DNA of 64,000 bases from Arthrobacter mangrovi (GTDB lineage: Bacteria > Actinomycetota > Actinomycetes > Actinomycetales > Micrococcaceae). How positions within the stretch are numbered: position 1 is the stretch's first letter; each line of letters opens with the position of its first letter. Below are positions 25,364-34,591 of the stretch, piece after piece. The stretch lies in NCBI RefSeq assembly GCF_026011795.1, contig NZ_BRVS01000005.1:1-64000 (forward strand). The letters run 5' to 3'. Below the pieces are notes generated by a model, which had not been told where the DNA came from, made no database searches, and saw nothing but the letters and a program-made list of their open reading frames with translations. The position numbers and the translations under genes are program-made.

Positions 25364-26373
25364 GCGCTGGCCGCCGGCCATTCGCCGCCGAGCATCTGCA
25401 GAAACTCGCCCTCGGAAAGGACTTCGATCTGCTGGCCCCGGCCGTGCAGCTGGAGCACCTTCTGCGCCTTGGCGGTGATCCGGCCGCGCTTGAGGTCCGC
25501 CGCGACGAAGCCGTCCCCCACCACGAGCACGGTGGTCTTCCGGGTGACGCTGCTGGCCGGCTGCGCGCCGAGGGCGGCCGCGCGGCTCTTGGCCTGCTGC
25601 CGTTCGATGCCCAGGTTGCCGGTGAAGACGACGGTCTGGCCGTACAGCGGATGTGTCCTGTCCGCGTCCGCGTTCGCGGGCGGGTTGGCTCCCTCCTGCG
25701 GCCAGTAGGTCCAGGCCGTCTGCGGCACCGGACCGCCCGCCTGCAGCTCCTGCCGCTCGCGGGCCGCCAGGGTGGGCTTGGAGACGCCGTCCCGTCCCGG
25801 CGTGTACTCCTGCAGGCGGGACGCCGAGAGCTGCAGTCCCAGGAGCAGTTCCGCGACGCTCGAGGCCTGGCGGCGTCCGGCGATGTCGATCATGATGCCG
25901 GCGCAGGCACGTGCGTCCTCGACCGCGTCGTGGTGGTTGCGCAGCGGGACTCCGGCGGCCTCGGCGACGAACGGCAGCGAGTAGGACACCAGCGAGTAGC
26001 TCCGCCGTGCAAGGATCACTGTGCAGGCATAGTCGTACGCCGGACCAGCCAGCTCCGATACCTCCAGCGCGGAACGAATGACGCCTAGGTCGAAGGCGGC
26101 GTTGTGCGCCACGACCAGGTCTCCGCCGATGAAGCCGGCCATTTCGGGAAACACGTCGCCGAACCGCGGCTTGTCCGCGACCATAGCCGCGGTGATGCCG
26201 TGGATCTGCACGTTGCGGGGATCGAAGCGGTCGAATCCTTCCGGCGGGCGCATCAGCCAGGAGGCTTCCTCGACGACCTTGCCGTCCCTGACCTTGCTCA
26301 GCCCTACCGAACATGGGGAGCCCCGGAATCCGTTTGCTGTCTCGAAGTCAATGGCCGTGAACTCAATTCCCAC
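25360..26373 (-). CDS. DnaQ-like 3'-5' exonuclease with BRCT domain
   Basis: A 337-aa protein from the GTG at 26373; a TTG at 26391 is an alternative. Residues 1-170 form a DEDDh exonuclease: FTAIDFETAN, AHNAAFDLGVI and HHDAVEDARAC carry the four acids and the histidine. The C-terminal ~90 residues form a BRCT domain (YGQTVVFTGNLGIERQQA, then GAQPASSVTRKTTVLVVGD), as at the end of bacterial DNA ligase. A role in DNA repair or editing is expected, separate from the replicative polymerase. It converges with the SDR gene, overlapping its extended tail. Confidence 0.88.
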   Translation of the reverse strand: MGIEFTAIDFETANGFRGSPCSVGLSKVRDGKVVEEASWLMRPPEGFDRFDPRNVQIHGITAAMVADKPRFGDVFPEMAGFIGGDLVVAHNAAFDLGVIRSALEVSELAGPAYDYACTVILARRSYSLVSYSLPFVAEAAGVPLRNHHDAVEDARACAGIMIDIAGRRQASSVAELLLGLQLSASRLQEYTPGRDGVSKPTLAARERQELQAGGPVPQTAWTYWPQEGANPPANADADRTHPLYGQTVVFTGNLGIERQQAKSRAAALGAQPASSVTRKTTVLVVGDGFVAADLKRGRITAKAQKVLQLHGRGQQIEVLSEGEFLQMLGGEWPAASA

Positions 26374-26492
26374 GTCGCCAAGACTACCCAACGCCTCCGA
26401 CAGTCACGGGGAGGCGCGACGGCGGCGACCCGGAGCCGGGGGAACCCTCGGCTCCCAGGCCCGGCCGCCGCCGTCGTACTCCCACCGGAGCA

Positions 26493-27182
26493 TCAGGGTG
26501 TGGCCCGGCGCAGGGTCAGGTAGGAACCGCAGGCCAACGCGGCACAGAACACCGTAGCCCAGCCCGAAACACTCAGCGGGGTCTGTGCAACGAACCATGC
26601 GCCGACTTCCGGCCACAAGCCCTGCCACGTGGCCAACGCCACGAGCCCCAGCAGTACTACCGCCACCGCGATCCACACCACCAGCATGCCGGTCGCCTGC
26701 CACCGCTTGTAGATCGTGGCGAACCAGAATCCGATCATGAACAGGGCCACCATGGCGATGAAGTAGAAGTAGATCTGCACCAGCGCCGGCTGGTCGGCCA
26801 GCCACCCCAGCGCATACAGCTGGCCGTTCACTCCCCAGCCGCCCGTGGCCTTCTCGATCAGGCCGAGTACGTAGTAGAGGACGCTGATGGCCAGCGCCAC
26901 GACCGCGAACAGCCCCAGCGTGCCGATGTAGAACGTCCGCCGGCTGACGCTCATGGCCTGGGAGAACGGGAACGTCTGCGTCATCGACATGATGCCGAGG
27001 GCGAGGAAGTACCACATCACGGACTGCGCGGCCCCCGAGTACATGGCCCCGCCGCCGCTGGGAACGAGCGCCCAGATGGCATAGGTGATGAGGAACGCGC
27101 TGGCCAGGATGATCGCCGGGATGCCCAGGTACGTCCACTTGTTGATCAGCTGCATGCGCGCCACATTGACCACGCGGTTCAT
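26493..27182 (-). CDS. ABC transporter membrane subunit (YtrA-type cluster)
   Basis: A 229-aa protein with about six hydrophobic segments and no soluble domain. It overlaps the ATPase gene by 4 bases and is last of three genes (regulator, ATPase, membrane protein). Such clusters in Gram-positive bacteria often respond to cell-wall-active agents. No direct motif identifies the substrate. Confidence 0.75.
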   Translation of the reverse strand: MNRVVNVARMQLINKWTYLGIPAIILASAFLITYAIWALVPSGGGAMYSGAAQSVMWYFLALGIMSMTQTFPFSQAMSVSRRTFYIGTLGLFAVVALAISVLYYVLGLIEKATGGWGVNGQLYALGWLADQPALVQIYFYFIAMVALFMIGFWFATIYKRWQATGMLVVWIAVAVVLLGLVALATWQGLWPEVGAWFVAQTPLSVSGWATVFCAALACGSYLTLRRATP

Positions 27183-28123
27183 TTCGTTGCCTCCAGTTCA
27201 GCGTCGCTGTCCCGCTCCCCCACGGAGAGGTCCGTTCCAGTCGCGGCCATGGTCTTCCGCACGATCAACTGCTGCAGGGTGACGGGCGCCAGTTCAAGTC
27301 CCAGCTCGCCGGCCTCGGCACGTTCCCGCGCACTCAGCCGGGCATCGATAGTGACGGAGGCCAGCGAGGCGAATGTCTCCCGGTGGAGCACCGAGCGGCC
27401 CGCCGTGAACTCCCCGACCAGCGCGGCCGGCCCCACCACGGTGACGGCCGAGCCGCGGATGGATTCGGCGTCCTCGTCAACGAGGATGCGGCCCTTATCG
27501 ATCAGGATCACGTGTTCCAGCAGGTTTGCCACCTCGTCGATCAGGTGCGAGGAGAGGACGATGGTCCGCGGGTGCTCGGCGAAATCCTGCACGAGACGGT
27601 CGTAGAAGATCTGCCGAGCGACCGCGTCGAGCCCCAGGTACGGCTCATCGAAGAACGTGATTTCGGCCCGCGATGCCAGTCCGATGATGACTCCGACCGC
27701 GGAGAGCTGCCCGCGTGAGAGCTTCTTGATCCGCCGCTTGGCCGGCAGCTGGAACTCCTCGACCATGCGGTCCGCAAAGGCCTGGTCCCAGCCGGCGAAG
27801 AACATCGAGGCCGCCTTGAATGCCTGGGCGGGGGTGAAGTCGTCCGGGTACTTCTGGGATTCCCGGATGAAGCAGATCCGGCCCAGGACGCGATCGCTCT
27901 CGTAGGGGCGGTGGCCGAAGACCCGCACCTCGCCCGAGGTCTGGAAACCCTGCGCCGTCAGCACGGACATGAGGGTGGTCTTGCCGGCACCATTGCGGCC
28001 CAGCAGTCCGTAGATCTTGCCGCCCTCAAGGGTCAGATCGACGTTGTCCAGCGCGAGCGAGTCCTTGTACTTCTTGCTGACGTTCCGCACGCTGATGACT
28101 TCAGGTGTGGCTGTGCCGGTCAC
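27179..28123 (-). CDS. ABC transporter ATP-binding protein (YtrB-like)
   Basis: A 314-aa ATPase. Walker A is GRNGAGKT, the signature is KLSRGQLSAVG (LSRGQ instead of LSGGQ) and Walker B is ITFFDEPYLGLD, followed by the H-loop LSSHLIDE. The last ~90 residues form an accessory domain. It overlaps both neighbours by 4 bases, so the three genes are translationally coupled. It energises the membrane protein encoded downstream. Confidence 0.9.
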   Translation of the reverse strand: MTGTATPEVISVRNVSKKYKDSLALDNVDLTLEGGKIYGLLGRNGAGKTTLMSVLTAQGFQTSGEVRVFGHRPYESDRVLGRICFIRESQKYPDDFTPAQAFKAASMFFAGWDQAFADRMVEEFQLPAKRRIKKLSRGQLSAVGVIIGLASRAEITFFDEPYLGLDAVARQIFYDRLVQDFAEHPRTIVLSSHLIDEVANLLEHVILIDKGRILVDEDAESIRGSAVTVVGPAALVGEFTAGRSVLHRETFASLASVTIDARLSARERAEAGELGLELAPVTLQQLIVRKTMAATGTDLSVGERDSDAELEATK

Positions 28124-28512
28124 TGTGCAACGCTCCCCTCGGGTAGTTGTGTACCGCTATCGCTGCGGCCGAGCATCTGCGTCAGCTGCTCGGATGTAAT
28201 GCCCAGTTTTCGCGCCTCCCGGGTCAGCGGCTGCACGTACTGGCGGAAAAACTCTTCCCGCCGCCGTTCCAGCAGCTTCGCCCGGGCGCCGGCTGCGACG
28301 AACATGCCGATCCCCCTCTTCTTGTACAGCAAGCCCTCATCCACCAGCCTGCTCACTCCTTTGGCAGCCGTCGCCGGATTGATCCGGTAGAAGGCAGCGA
28401 ATTCATTGGTCGACGGGACCTGGCTTTCCTCGGCCAGCGCCCCGTCGACGATGTCGTTTTCGATCCGTTCAGCGATCTGCACGAAGATCGGACGCGAGTC
28501 GTCAATCAGCAC
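28120..28512 (-). CDS. GntR family regulator, YtrA subfamily
   Basis: A 130-aa regulator: winged helix (IVDGALAEESQVPSTNEFAA, then FYRINPATAAKGVSRLVDEG) followed by only a short two-helix dimerisation tail, which is the YtrA pattern. It leads the operon with the ABC ATPase and membrane protein and probably represses it through the site at 28560-28583. Confidence 0.9.
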   Translation of the reverse strand: MLIDDSRPIFVQIAERIENDIVDGALAEESQVPSTNEFAAFYRINPATAAKGVSRLVDEGLLYKKRGIGMFVAAGARAKLLERRREEFFRQYVQPLTREARKLGITSEQLTQMLGRSDSGTQLPEGSVAQ

Positions 28513-28559
28513 CTCCGCCCTCCTTCCGTTTCCCCCTGCCCCTTGTTCATTGGTTCAGT

Positions 28560-28586
28560 GGTTCATTACTTGTGTAACTAACCATA
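28560..28586 (-). promoter_or_regulatory. YtrA-type operator and -10 region
   Basis: GGTTCATTAC (28560-28569) and GTAACTAACC (28574-28583) form a near-palindrome with 8 of 10 matching pairs. On the minus strand a TATGGT box (28586-28581) overlaps it, with TTGACG about 19 bp upstream. The site would cover the operon start 48-74 bp before the regulator's ATG. Confidence 0.5.
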
Positions 28587-28623
28587 GCACCGGAACGACT
28601 TGCCGCGTCAAGGGTGGCGTCCG

Positions 28624-28753
28624 GCGGGGCTGCTAAGAGCGGGGAAGCACGACGACGGCGGACGGGGGTGAAGGGGGCGGATCACCCGGGCGGGGCTGCT
28701 AGGCGCAGGAAAGCACGACGACGGCGGGCAGGGCGAAGGGGGCGGAGCGCCGG
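28624..28753. repeat. 66-bp imperfect tandem duplication in a non-coding gap
   Basis: The block from 28624 is repeated from 28690 with scattered differences; shared words include GCGGGGCTGCTA, AAGCACGACGACGGCGG and GAAGGGGGCGGA. It lies in the 266-bp divergent gap (28585-28850) between the YtrA operon and the HAD gene. No gene is visible there. Confidence 0.8.
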
Positions 28754-28850
28754 GGCAGTCGGGGCGGACTGGCCCGCGCGGGGGAAACCTTCACAGAGTG
28801 TTTACTTCGGGCCCTGCGCCGCTATGCGGCCCGAGGTCTACGCTGGTCCC

Positions 28851-29450
28851 ATGGACTACCGACCTGACCCTCATTGGTACGTCTTCGACTACGGCATGGT
28901 CATCTCGACCGCGCCGGAAGATGCTGATTGGCTGGCGATGGAAGACGCCGCGGGATTGGAACTGCGGCACCAGGCCAGCACCTACTGGAGGCACCGGCGC
29001 GACTACGACGAGGGACGCTTGTCCTCGGTTGAGTATTGGAGCCAGGTGCTGGGCCTCCCGGTCTCCCTGGGAAAAGCGGCCGAGCTGGACTCCCTCGATG
29101 CCTTCCAGTGGTCCCACCTGAACCTGGACACATTGGACGTGCTGGAACTGCTCAGCTCACGCTCCGCAGGCCTGGCCGTCCTGTCCAATATGCCTGCGGC
29201 CATGGCCGACGAGTTCGACGGCGCCAGCTGGACCAAGTACTTCGCGCAGTCCTTCTACAGCTCCCGGATCGGCATGACCAAACCCGATCCCGGCGTCTTC
29301 CGGCACGTGGCGGAGGAACTGGGTGCCGAACCTTCGTCGATCGTCTTCATCGATGACAAGGCCGAGAACATCGCCGCTGCCGCGGCGCTGGGCTTCACGA
29401 CCGTGCACCACGTTCCGGGCACGGACCTGCTGCGCGAACTGCAGCTCTAG
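28851..29450 (+). CDS. HAD-family hydrolase
   Basis: A 199-aa protein of the HAD-IA type. Motif I is WYVFDYGMVIS, with the nucleophile Asp and a Gly at the +2 position, as in YihX-like sugar phosphatases. Motif II is LAVLSNMP; motif III/IV is GMTKPDPGVF and IVFIDDKAENI. It likely dephosphorylates a small phosphometabolite. A longer in-frame extension upstream is low-complexity repeat DNA, so the ATG at 28851 is preferred although its ribosome site is weak. Confidence 0.85.
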   Translation: MDYRPDPHWYVFDYGMVISTAPEDADWLAMEDAAGLELRHQASTYWRHRRDYDEGRLSSVEYWSQVLGLPVSLGKAAELDSLDAFQWSHLNLDTLDVLELLSSRSAGLAVLSNMPAAMADEFDGASWTKYFAQSFYSSRIGMTKPDPGVFRHVAEELGAEPSSIVFIDDKAENIAAAAALGFTTVHHVPGTDLLRELQL

Positions 29451-29490
29451 GCCGGGCCGCGGTTGCCGTTGTCCGGGGCAGGACCTGCCG

Positions 29491-30162
29491 TCAGGAGGCG
29501 GATTTCTTCCGGTTGCGCGTCTTGATGATTTTCGACGTGACCCAGTACGCGGCCAGGAGTACGACGACGGCGATCACGATCTTCTGGAAGATGCCGGCAT
29601 ACTGTTCGACGACGTGCCAGTTCTCGCCCAGGTAGAAGCCGGCCAGGACGAAAATCGTGTTCCAGACCAGGCTGCCGGCTGCCGTCAGTCCGAGGAACTT
29701 CCAGATCGGCATGCGCTCGATGCCGGCCGGGATCGAGATCAGTGAACGGAAGATCGGGATCATCCGGCCGAAGAAGACCGCACTGTAGCCGTGCCGGTTG
29801 AACCACGCTTCCGTCCGCTCCACGTCCTCGACGTCCACCAGTGGCAGCTTGTCGGCGATGGCGAGCATCCGTCGGCGGCCCAGCAGGGCGCCGAGCCCGT
29901 AGAGCGCCAGGGCGCCGATAACCGAGCCCAAGGTGGTCCACAGAAGGGCCTCAAACAGGCTGAAGTTGCCCCGGCTGGCCGTGAAACCGGCCAGCGGCAG
30001 GATGACCTCGCTCGGCAGCGGCGGGAAGAGGTTCTCCAGCGCGATGGCCAGGCCGGCTCCGGGGGCACCGATCGTTTCCATCACGTCGACGGCCCACTGG
30101 GCGACGCCGGTCAGGTTGGCGGATCCGGCGGACTGGGCGGCTACAGACGCGACGATACTCAT
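29491..30162 (-). CDS. DedA family membrane protein
   Basis: A 223-aa membrane protein. It contains ENLFPPLPSEVILPLAG and FFGRMIPIFRSLISIPAG, the two DedA/SNARE-associated motifs, with a hydrophobic C-terminal helix and a basic tail (KTRNRKKSAS). DedA proteins flip lipid carriers such as undecaprenyl phosphate or phosphatidylethanolamine. It converges with the HAD gene and lies downstream of rdgB on the same strand. Confidence 0.92.
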   Translation of the reverse strand: MSIVASVAAQSAGSANLTGVAQWAVDVMETIGAPGAGLAIALENLFPPLPSEVILPLAGFTASRGNFSLFEALLWTTLGSVIGALALYGLGALLGRRRMLAIADKLPLVDVEDVERTEAWFNRHGYSAVFFGRMIPIFRSLISIPAGIERMPIWKFLGLTAAGSLVWNTIFVLAGFYLGENWHVVEQYAGIFQKIVIAVVVLLAAYWVTSKIIKTRNRKKSAS

Positions 30163-30264
30163 AGTGCCTTCAAGTCTGCCCTATGCCTCTGCCCCGCTGC
30201 GAACCGGCGCGGGTAATCCGTGACGAAGGCCACTCGGAGTGCGGGCGGCAAAGCAGGCCGGTGG

Positions 30265-30882
30265 TCAGGAGAGGGCCTTGACCAGGTGCGGCAGGAGCGC
30301 CCGGAAGGCCTGGCCGCGGTGGCTGATGGCGTTCTTCTCCTCGGGGCTGAGTTCGGCGCAGCTGCGCTCCATCCCCGCCGGCTGCAGGATCGGATCGTAG
30401 CCGAACCCGTTGGCCCCCCGCGGTTCGGTCAGCAGGGTTCCCGCCAGGCGGCCTTCCTCGACCGCCTCCAGCTCCGGGGACACCACGCTGGCCGCGCATA
30501 CGAACGCGGCCGCGCGGTGCGGCGCGGCGATGTCCGAAAGCTGGTCCAGCAGCAGGCGCAGGTTGGCGGCGTCGTCGCCGTGCGCGCCGGCCCAGCGCGC
30601 CGAGAAGATCCCGGGGGCGCCGCCGAGGATGTCCACGGCCAGGCCGGAATCGTCCGCCACCGACACCAGGCCGGTGGCCTCGAAGACCGCCCGGGCCTTG
30701 AGCAGCGAATTCTCGGCGAACGTCACGCCGGTCTCGGGCACGTCCGGCACTCCGGCCGCGGCGGCGTCGATGACCTGGGTATCCACATCCAGCCCGGGGA
30801 CCTGCCCGCGCAGCAGCTCGCGCAGTTCCCGCAGTTTGCCTTGGTTCCGGGTGGCCAGGACCAGCCTGGGTGCCTCAGCCAC
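30265..30882 (-). CDS. rdgB: Non-canonical purine NTP pyrophosphatase
   Basis: A 205-aa Ham1/RdgB protein that hydrolyses XTP, ITP and dITP to monophosphates. Signatures are [14 protein letters not shown] at the N-terminus, [12 protein letters not shown] in the middle, and [12 protein letters not shown] and [11 protein letters not shown] at the end. The GTG at 30882 is chosen because the family starts at this point; it overlaps the rph stop by 8 bases, so the two are coupled. An upstream in-frame ATG would add an Arg/Trp/Pro-rich stretch that is antisense noise. Confidence 0.93.
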   Translation of the reverse strand: MAEAPRLVLATRNQGKLRELRELLRGQVPGLDVDTQVIDAAAAGVPDVPETGVTFAENSLLKARAVFEATGLVSVADDSGLAVDILGGAPGIFSARWAGAHGDDAANLRLLLDQLSDIAAPHRAAAFVCAASVVSPELEAVEEGRLAGTLLTEPRGANGFGYDPILQPAGMERSCAELSPEEKNAISHRGQAFRALLPHLVKALS

Positions 30883-31660
30883 GGATGACCTCGGCCAGGG
30901 TCTCGGTGAGGGTGTCGCGCTGGATCTGGGCCAGCTGCGCCGTCCCGGCCAGGGCAAGGTCCAGCAGGGCGTCCAGTTCCGCACGGTCGAACGGTGCGCC
31001 TTCGGCGGTGCCCTGGACTTCGACGAACTCCCCGGACCCGGTCACAACGACGTTCATGTCGGTCTCCGCGCGGACATCCTCGACGTACGGCAGGTCCAGC
31101 ATGGGAACACCGTCGATGATGCCCACGCTCACCGCGGCGACCGTGTCCGTCAGCGGAGTCGCGCTGCGCGCCACCAGCTTGTTGTCCTTGGCCCAGCGCA
31201 GGGCGTCCGCCAAGGCCACGTAGGCTCCCGTGATGGCGGCGGTGCGGGTGCCGCCGTCCGCCTGCAGGACATCGCAGTCGAGCACGATCGTGTTCTCGCC
31301 CAGTGCCTTCAGGTCGATGATGGAGCGCAGGGACCGGCCGATCAGCCGGGAGATCTCGTGGGTGCGACCGCCGATCTTGCCCTTGACGGACTCCCGATCG
31401 GAGCGGGTGTTGGTGGCGCGGGGCAGCATCGCGTACTCAGCCGTGACCCAGCCGCGGCCTTCGCCCTTGAGCCAGCGCGGTACGCCGGCGGTCAGGGAGG
31501 CGGTGCAGAGGACCCGGGTGTTGCCGAACTCGATCAGCGCCGATCCTTCGGCCTGGTTGGACCAGCCGCGGGTGATGCTGATCGGCCGCAGCTGGTCCGG
31601 ATTGCGTCCGTCGGCGCGGACGATGGCGGGCGCGGAGGAGCTGCGTTCTACTGAAGTCAT
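30875..31660 (-). CDS. rph: Ribonuclease PH
   Basis: A 261-aa phosphorolytic 3'-5' exoribonuclease that trims tRNA precursors. It carries [45 protein letters not shown] and [18 protein letters not shown], all diagnostic. The N-terminus has about 14 extra residues, so an internal start is possible. It is between the metallo-hydrolase and rdgB in the usual actinobacterial order murI-MBL-rph-rdgB. Confidence 0.95.
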   Translation of the reverse strand: MTSVERSSSAPAIVRADGRNPDQLRPISITRGWSNQAEGSALIEFGNTRVLCTASLTAGVPRWLKGEGRGWVTAEYAMLPRATNTRSDRESVKGKIGGRTHEISRLIGRSLRSIIDLKALGENTIVLDCDVLQADGGTRTAAITGAYVALADALRWAKDNKLVARSATPLTDTVAAVSVGIIDGVPMLDLPYVEDVRAETDMNVVVTGSGEFVEVQGTAEGAPFDRAELDALLDLALAGTAQLAQIQRDTLTETLAEVIRG

Positions 31661-31682
31661 GGCTCTACCTTATCGGGAGAGG

Positions 31683-32477
31683 CTAGATGATGTAGCTGAC
31701 GCCTGCCACGGCCACCGCGAGGTCGCCTGTATAGCTCTCACGGGCTTCCTCGACCGTCCGCACCGAATCGTTCCAGGGCGGCAGGTGCGTCAGCAGCAGC
31801 CGCCGCACCGAGGCTTCGGTGGCGGTGGCACCGGCTCGCTTGCCGGTGAGGTGGACGCCCTCGATCGCGTCGTCGCGTCCCTCATGGAATGCGGCTTCGC
31901 ACAGGAACATGTCCGAGCCGCGCGCCGCCTCGACCAGCGCGTCGCAGGCGTCCGTGTCTCCTGAGTAGGTCAGCACCCGGGTCACCGGGCCGCCGGAGCC
32001 CGGCTCGGTCGCTTCAATGCGCATGGCGTAGGCCTCGTCCACCGGGTGCCGGACGGGGTACGGGGTGATCGCGAACGGGCCGAGCTTGACGCTTTCGCGG
32101 TCGGCCCAGTGGTGGAACTCGAATTCCTCGGTCATTCCCGGATCGGGGTCGAGGCCGTAGGCAGTGGCCATGCGCAGCGCCGTATCGGCCGGGCCCCACA
32201 CCGGAATGCGGCCCTTCGGCCAGCCGTCGGGGTTCCAGCGCACCGCAACGTGCAGGCCGCACAGGTCCATGCAGTGGTCCGGGTGCAGGTGGCTCAGGAA
32301 GATCGCGTCGATGTCCTCCAAGTCCATGTACCGCTGGGCGGTGCCGAGGGCGCCGTTGCCAAGGTCCAGCAGGATCCGCCAGGTCCGCTCGCCGTCGTAC
32401 GCTGTGACCAGATAGCAGGACGCCGGAGACAGCGGACCAGGGAAGGAACCGCTGCAGCCGATTACGGTGAGGTTCAT
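31683..32477 (-). CDS. MBL-fold metallo-hydrolase
   Basis: A 264-aa zinc hydrolase of the beta-lactamase/RNase Z fold. The metal motif is [13 protein letters not shown], with further ligands in [24 protein letters not shown] and [10 protein letters not shown]. It resembles the actinobacterial RNase Z-like or cyclic phosphodiesterase-like proteins found between murI and rph. The ATG at 32477 overlaps the murI stop by 4 bases. Substrate is unknown. Confidence 0.9.
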   Translation of the reverse strand: MNLTVIGCSGSFPGPLSPASCYLVTAYDGERTWRILLDLGNGALGTAQRYMDLEDIDAIFLSHLHPDHCMDLCGLHVAVRWNPDGWPKGRIPVWGPADTALRMATAYGLDPDPGMTEEFEFHHWADRESVKLGPFAITPYPVRHPVDEAYAMRIEATEPGSGGPVTRVLTYSGDTDACDALVEAARGSDMFLCEAAFHEGRDDAIEGVHLTGKRAGATATEASVRRLLLTHLPPWNDSVRTVEEARESYTGDLAVAVAGVSYII

Positions 32478-33445
32478 CCGCGCTCCCCTGCCGGCCCGCC
32501 GCCGGCCACTCGGCCGGTGCCGGCCAGGGCTGAATCGGCGCGGGCGGCGGCGATCATCTCGTCGGTGATCCGAGCGATGGCCCCGGTGGGGTACTGGGCG
32601 GAAACGTGGTCCACGTGTTCGACGGTCCGCACCTCGGGACCGAGGAAGCGCCGGGCGAGCACCTCGAACTGGCCAGCGTCGCCGGTGGCGATGAAGTGGT
32701 GCTGCGGCGGGATCCCGTCCTGCTGGAGCAGGCCGTGGCGTACCAGTGCACGGTACACGTCCTTCGCCGTCTCTTCCGCGCTGGAGACGAGCGTGACGCC
32801 GTCGCCCATGACGTAGGAGATGACCCCGGTCAGCAGCGGGTAGTGCGTGCAGCCGAGGACCAAGGTATCGATGCCGGCATCCTGCAGCGGCGCGAGGTAT
32901 TCCTGTGCCGTGCCCAGCAGCTCGTCGCCCGCGGTCACGCCGGCCTCGACGTACTCGACGAACCGCGGACACGCGACCGAGGTCACGTCGAGGTGCGGCG
33001 CCGCGGCGAAGGTGTCTTCGTAGGCCCGCGACCCCACCGTGGCCGAGGTGCCGATGACGCCGATCCGGCCGCTGCGGGTGGAGGCGACGGCACGCCGGAC
33101 CGCAGGCTGGATGACCTCGATCACCGGGATGCCGTAGCGGGCGGTGTACCGTTCCCGTGCGTCGCGCAGCACGGCGGCCGAGGCCGAGTTGCAGGCGATC
33201 ACCAGCAGCTTGACGCCGGAATCCACGAGTTCGTCCATGACGCCGAGCGCGTTCGCCCTGACCTCGGCGATGGGCAGGGGGCCGTAGGGGCCGTTCGCGG
33301 TGTCCCCGACGTACAGGATCGACTCGTGCGGCAGCTGGTCTATGACCGCGCGGGCAACGGTCAAGCCTCCCACGCCCGAGTCGAAAATGCCGATCGGGGC
33401 AGAAGGTTGAATCGTTCGCGAAGCTGCACTGACATCCGGACTCAT
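32474..33445 (-). CDS. murI: Glutamate racemase
   Basis: A 323-aa enzyme that makes D-glutamate for peptidoglycan. The two catalytic cysteines are in [11 protein letters not shown] and [11 protein letters not shown]; substrate contacts are in [15 protein letters not shown] and [11 protein letters not shown]. The last ~45 residues extend beyond the usual end. A TATTCT box lies about 10 bp before the ATG, so the message may be nearly leaderless. It leads the murI-MBL-rph-rdgB run. Confidence 0.95.
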   Translation of the reverse strand: MSPDVSAASRTIQPSAPIGIFDSGVGGLTVARAVIDQLPHESILYVGDTANGPYGPLPIAEVRANALGVMDELVDSGVKLLVIACNSASAAVLRDARERYTARYGIPVIEVIQPAVRRAVASTRSGRIGVIGTSATVGSRAYEDTFAAAPHLDVTSVACPRFVEYVEAGVTAGDELLGTAQEYLAPLQDAGIDTLVLGCTHYPLLTGVISYVMGDGVTLVSSAEETAKDVYRALVRHGLLQQDGIPPQHHFIATGDAGQFEVLARRFLGPEVRTVEHVDHVSAQYPTGAIARITDEMIAAARADSALAGTGRVAGGGPAGERG

Positions 33446-33572
33446 GATCTATCGAGAATAGTTCCTGCGTCCGGAGTTGCAGAACCCGAAGGCGTTCCGT
33501 GTAAGCCAATTCACACGCTTGTTTCCCCGGGTAACGGGGCCTGCGCTGCTCCGCGGCGGCACCGGGAGCATC

Positions 33573-34148
33573 CTAGGCCCGCGATCCGGGGTGGTGCAGG
33601 CCGGCCAGCAGCGACTGCATCAGCGACTCCTGCAGCCAGGTCAGGAAGTTGTAGACCAGGGCCAGGTAGGTCTGCAGGTCTTCGGCCTGGGACCAGTCGT
33701 CGATCTCGTGCAGCGCCTGGGCGTCTTCGTCCGTCTCGATGTCGAGCCGGTCGGCCAGCACCAGGCGGACGTCGTTGATGGCCCGGCCCAGCAGCTGCGC
33801 CTGTTCCGGGGTCAGCTGCAGGGGGTTCTGCTCCAGCAGCAGGGCTCCGGCCCGCAGGGCGGCCACCTTGTCCTCGCGGAGCGAACGCTCGGTGAAGCGG
33901 CGGAACTCCAGGGATTCGCCGTCGTTATCCTTGATTCCGTCCGGAAGGAGCCGCAGCAACGCGCTGTCCTCGGGCTTCGACGCCGTGGCATCCAGCCCGA
34001 CAAGCGCCGCCAGCGGGTCCTCGTCCGCCCGGTCCGCGGGCTCGAGCATGCTGATGACGTCGTCGAAGAGCCGCCGGATCAGGTCCCGTTCGGCCCGCTC
34101 AAGCTCGCCGGTGATTCCCTTGCGCGTGTTCCTGAATGCCTTTGCCAT
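33573..34148 (-). CDS. DUF2017 family protein
   Basis: A 191-aa, acidic, helical protein starting MAKAFRNTRKGITGELERAE. The sequence, with ERDLIRRLFDDVISMLEP and YNFLTWLQESLMQSLL, matches the actinobacterial DUF2017 family that is almost always encoded directly after clpS. The start is 3 bp beyond the clpS stop. Function is unknown; the pairing suggests a link to ClpS-dependent proteolysis. Confidence 0.88.
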   Translation of the reverse strand: MAKAFRNTRKGITGELERAERDLIRRLFDDVISMLEPADRADEDPLAALVGLDATASKPEDSALLRLLPDGIKDNDGESLEFRRFTERSLREDKVAALRAGALLLEQNPLQLTPEQAQLLGRAINDVRLVLADRLDIETDEDAQALHEIDDWSQAEDLQTYLALVYNFLTWLQESLMQSLLAGLHHPGSRA

Positions 34149-34150
34149 GC

Positions 34151-34504
34151 CTATGCCTGGTTCGCCTTCTGGAACGTGGCCCAGAGTCCGAACGAATGCA
34201 TGGCCTGCGTATCCCGCTCTGCCTTCTCGCGCGTGCCCGTGGCAACCACAGACTTGCCCTCCTGGTGCACCTGCAGCATCAGCGTGTTCGCCTTGGACTC
34301 CGGATAGCCGAAGTAGCTCTGGAAAACGTAGCTGACGTAGCTCATGAGGTTGACCGGATCGTTCCAGACGAGGACGACCCACGGCACATCGGTGGCTGTG
34401 TCCTCGCGCAGGAAGGTGTCCCGCCCGGTTTCCGCTTCGACGTCAACAACGGTGTTTCCCACTACCCCGGACAGCGCTGGAACCAGCTCAATTGTTGATG
34501 ACAT
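34151..34504 (-). CDS. clpS: ATP-dependent Clp protease adaptor ClpS
   Basis: A 117-aa adaptor that delivers N-degron substrates to ClpAP/ClpCP. The core PWVVLVWNDPVNLMSYVSYV carries the ClpS binding loop, and the helix with ESKANTLMLQVHQEGKSVV completes the fold. Two ATGs (34513 and 34504) are possible; the second is preferred because a GGA precedes it. It is divergent from pncB. Confidence 0.92.
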   Translation of the reverse strand: MSSTIELVPALSGVVGNTVVDVEAETGRDTFLREDTATDVPWVVLVWNDPVNLMSYVSYVFQSYFGYPESKANTLMLQVHQEGKSVVATGTREKAERDTQAMHSFGLWATFQKANQA

Positions 34505-34591
34505 GAATTCCATTGTAGGCGCAGGACCTGCGCCGCTGCCTGTTCGGCGCCCGGGTACTCAGAGCGCTGCAGCTTGATTAGAGTTTGATCT

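Noticed and set aside
31683-33509. Single 608-aa protein joining the MBL hydrolase to an upstream Arg/Pro-rich part
   Set aside because: The upstream part is an alternative frame of murI; the true start is the ATG at 32477, overlapping the murI stop.
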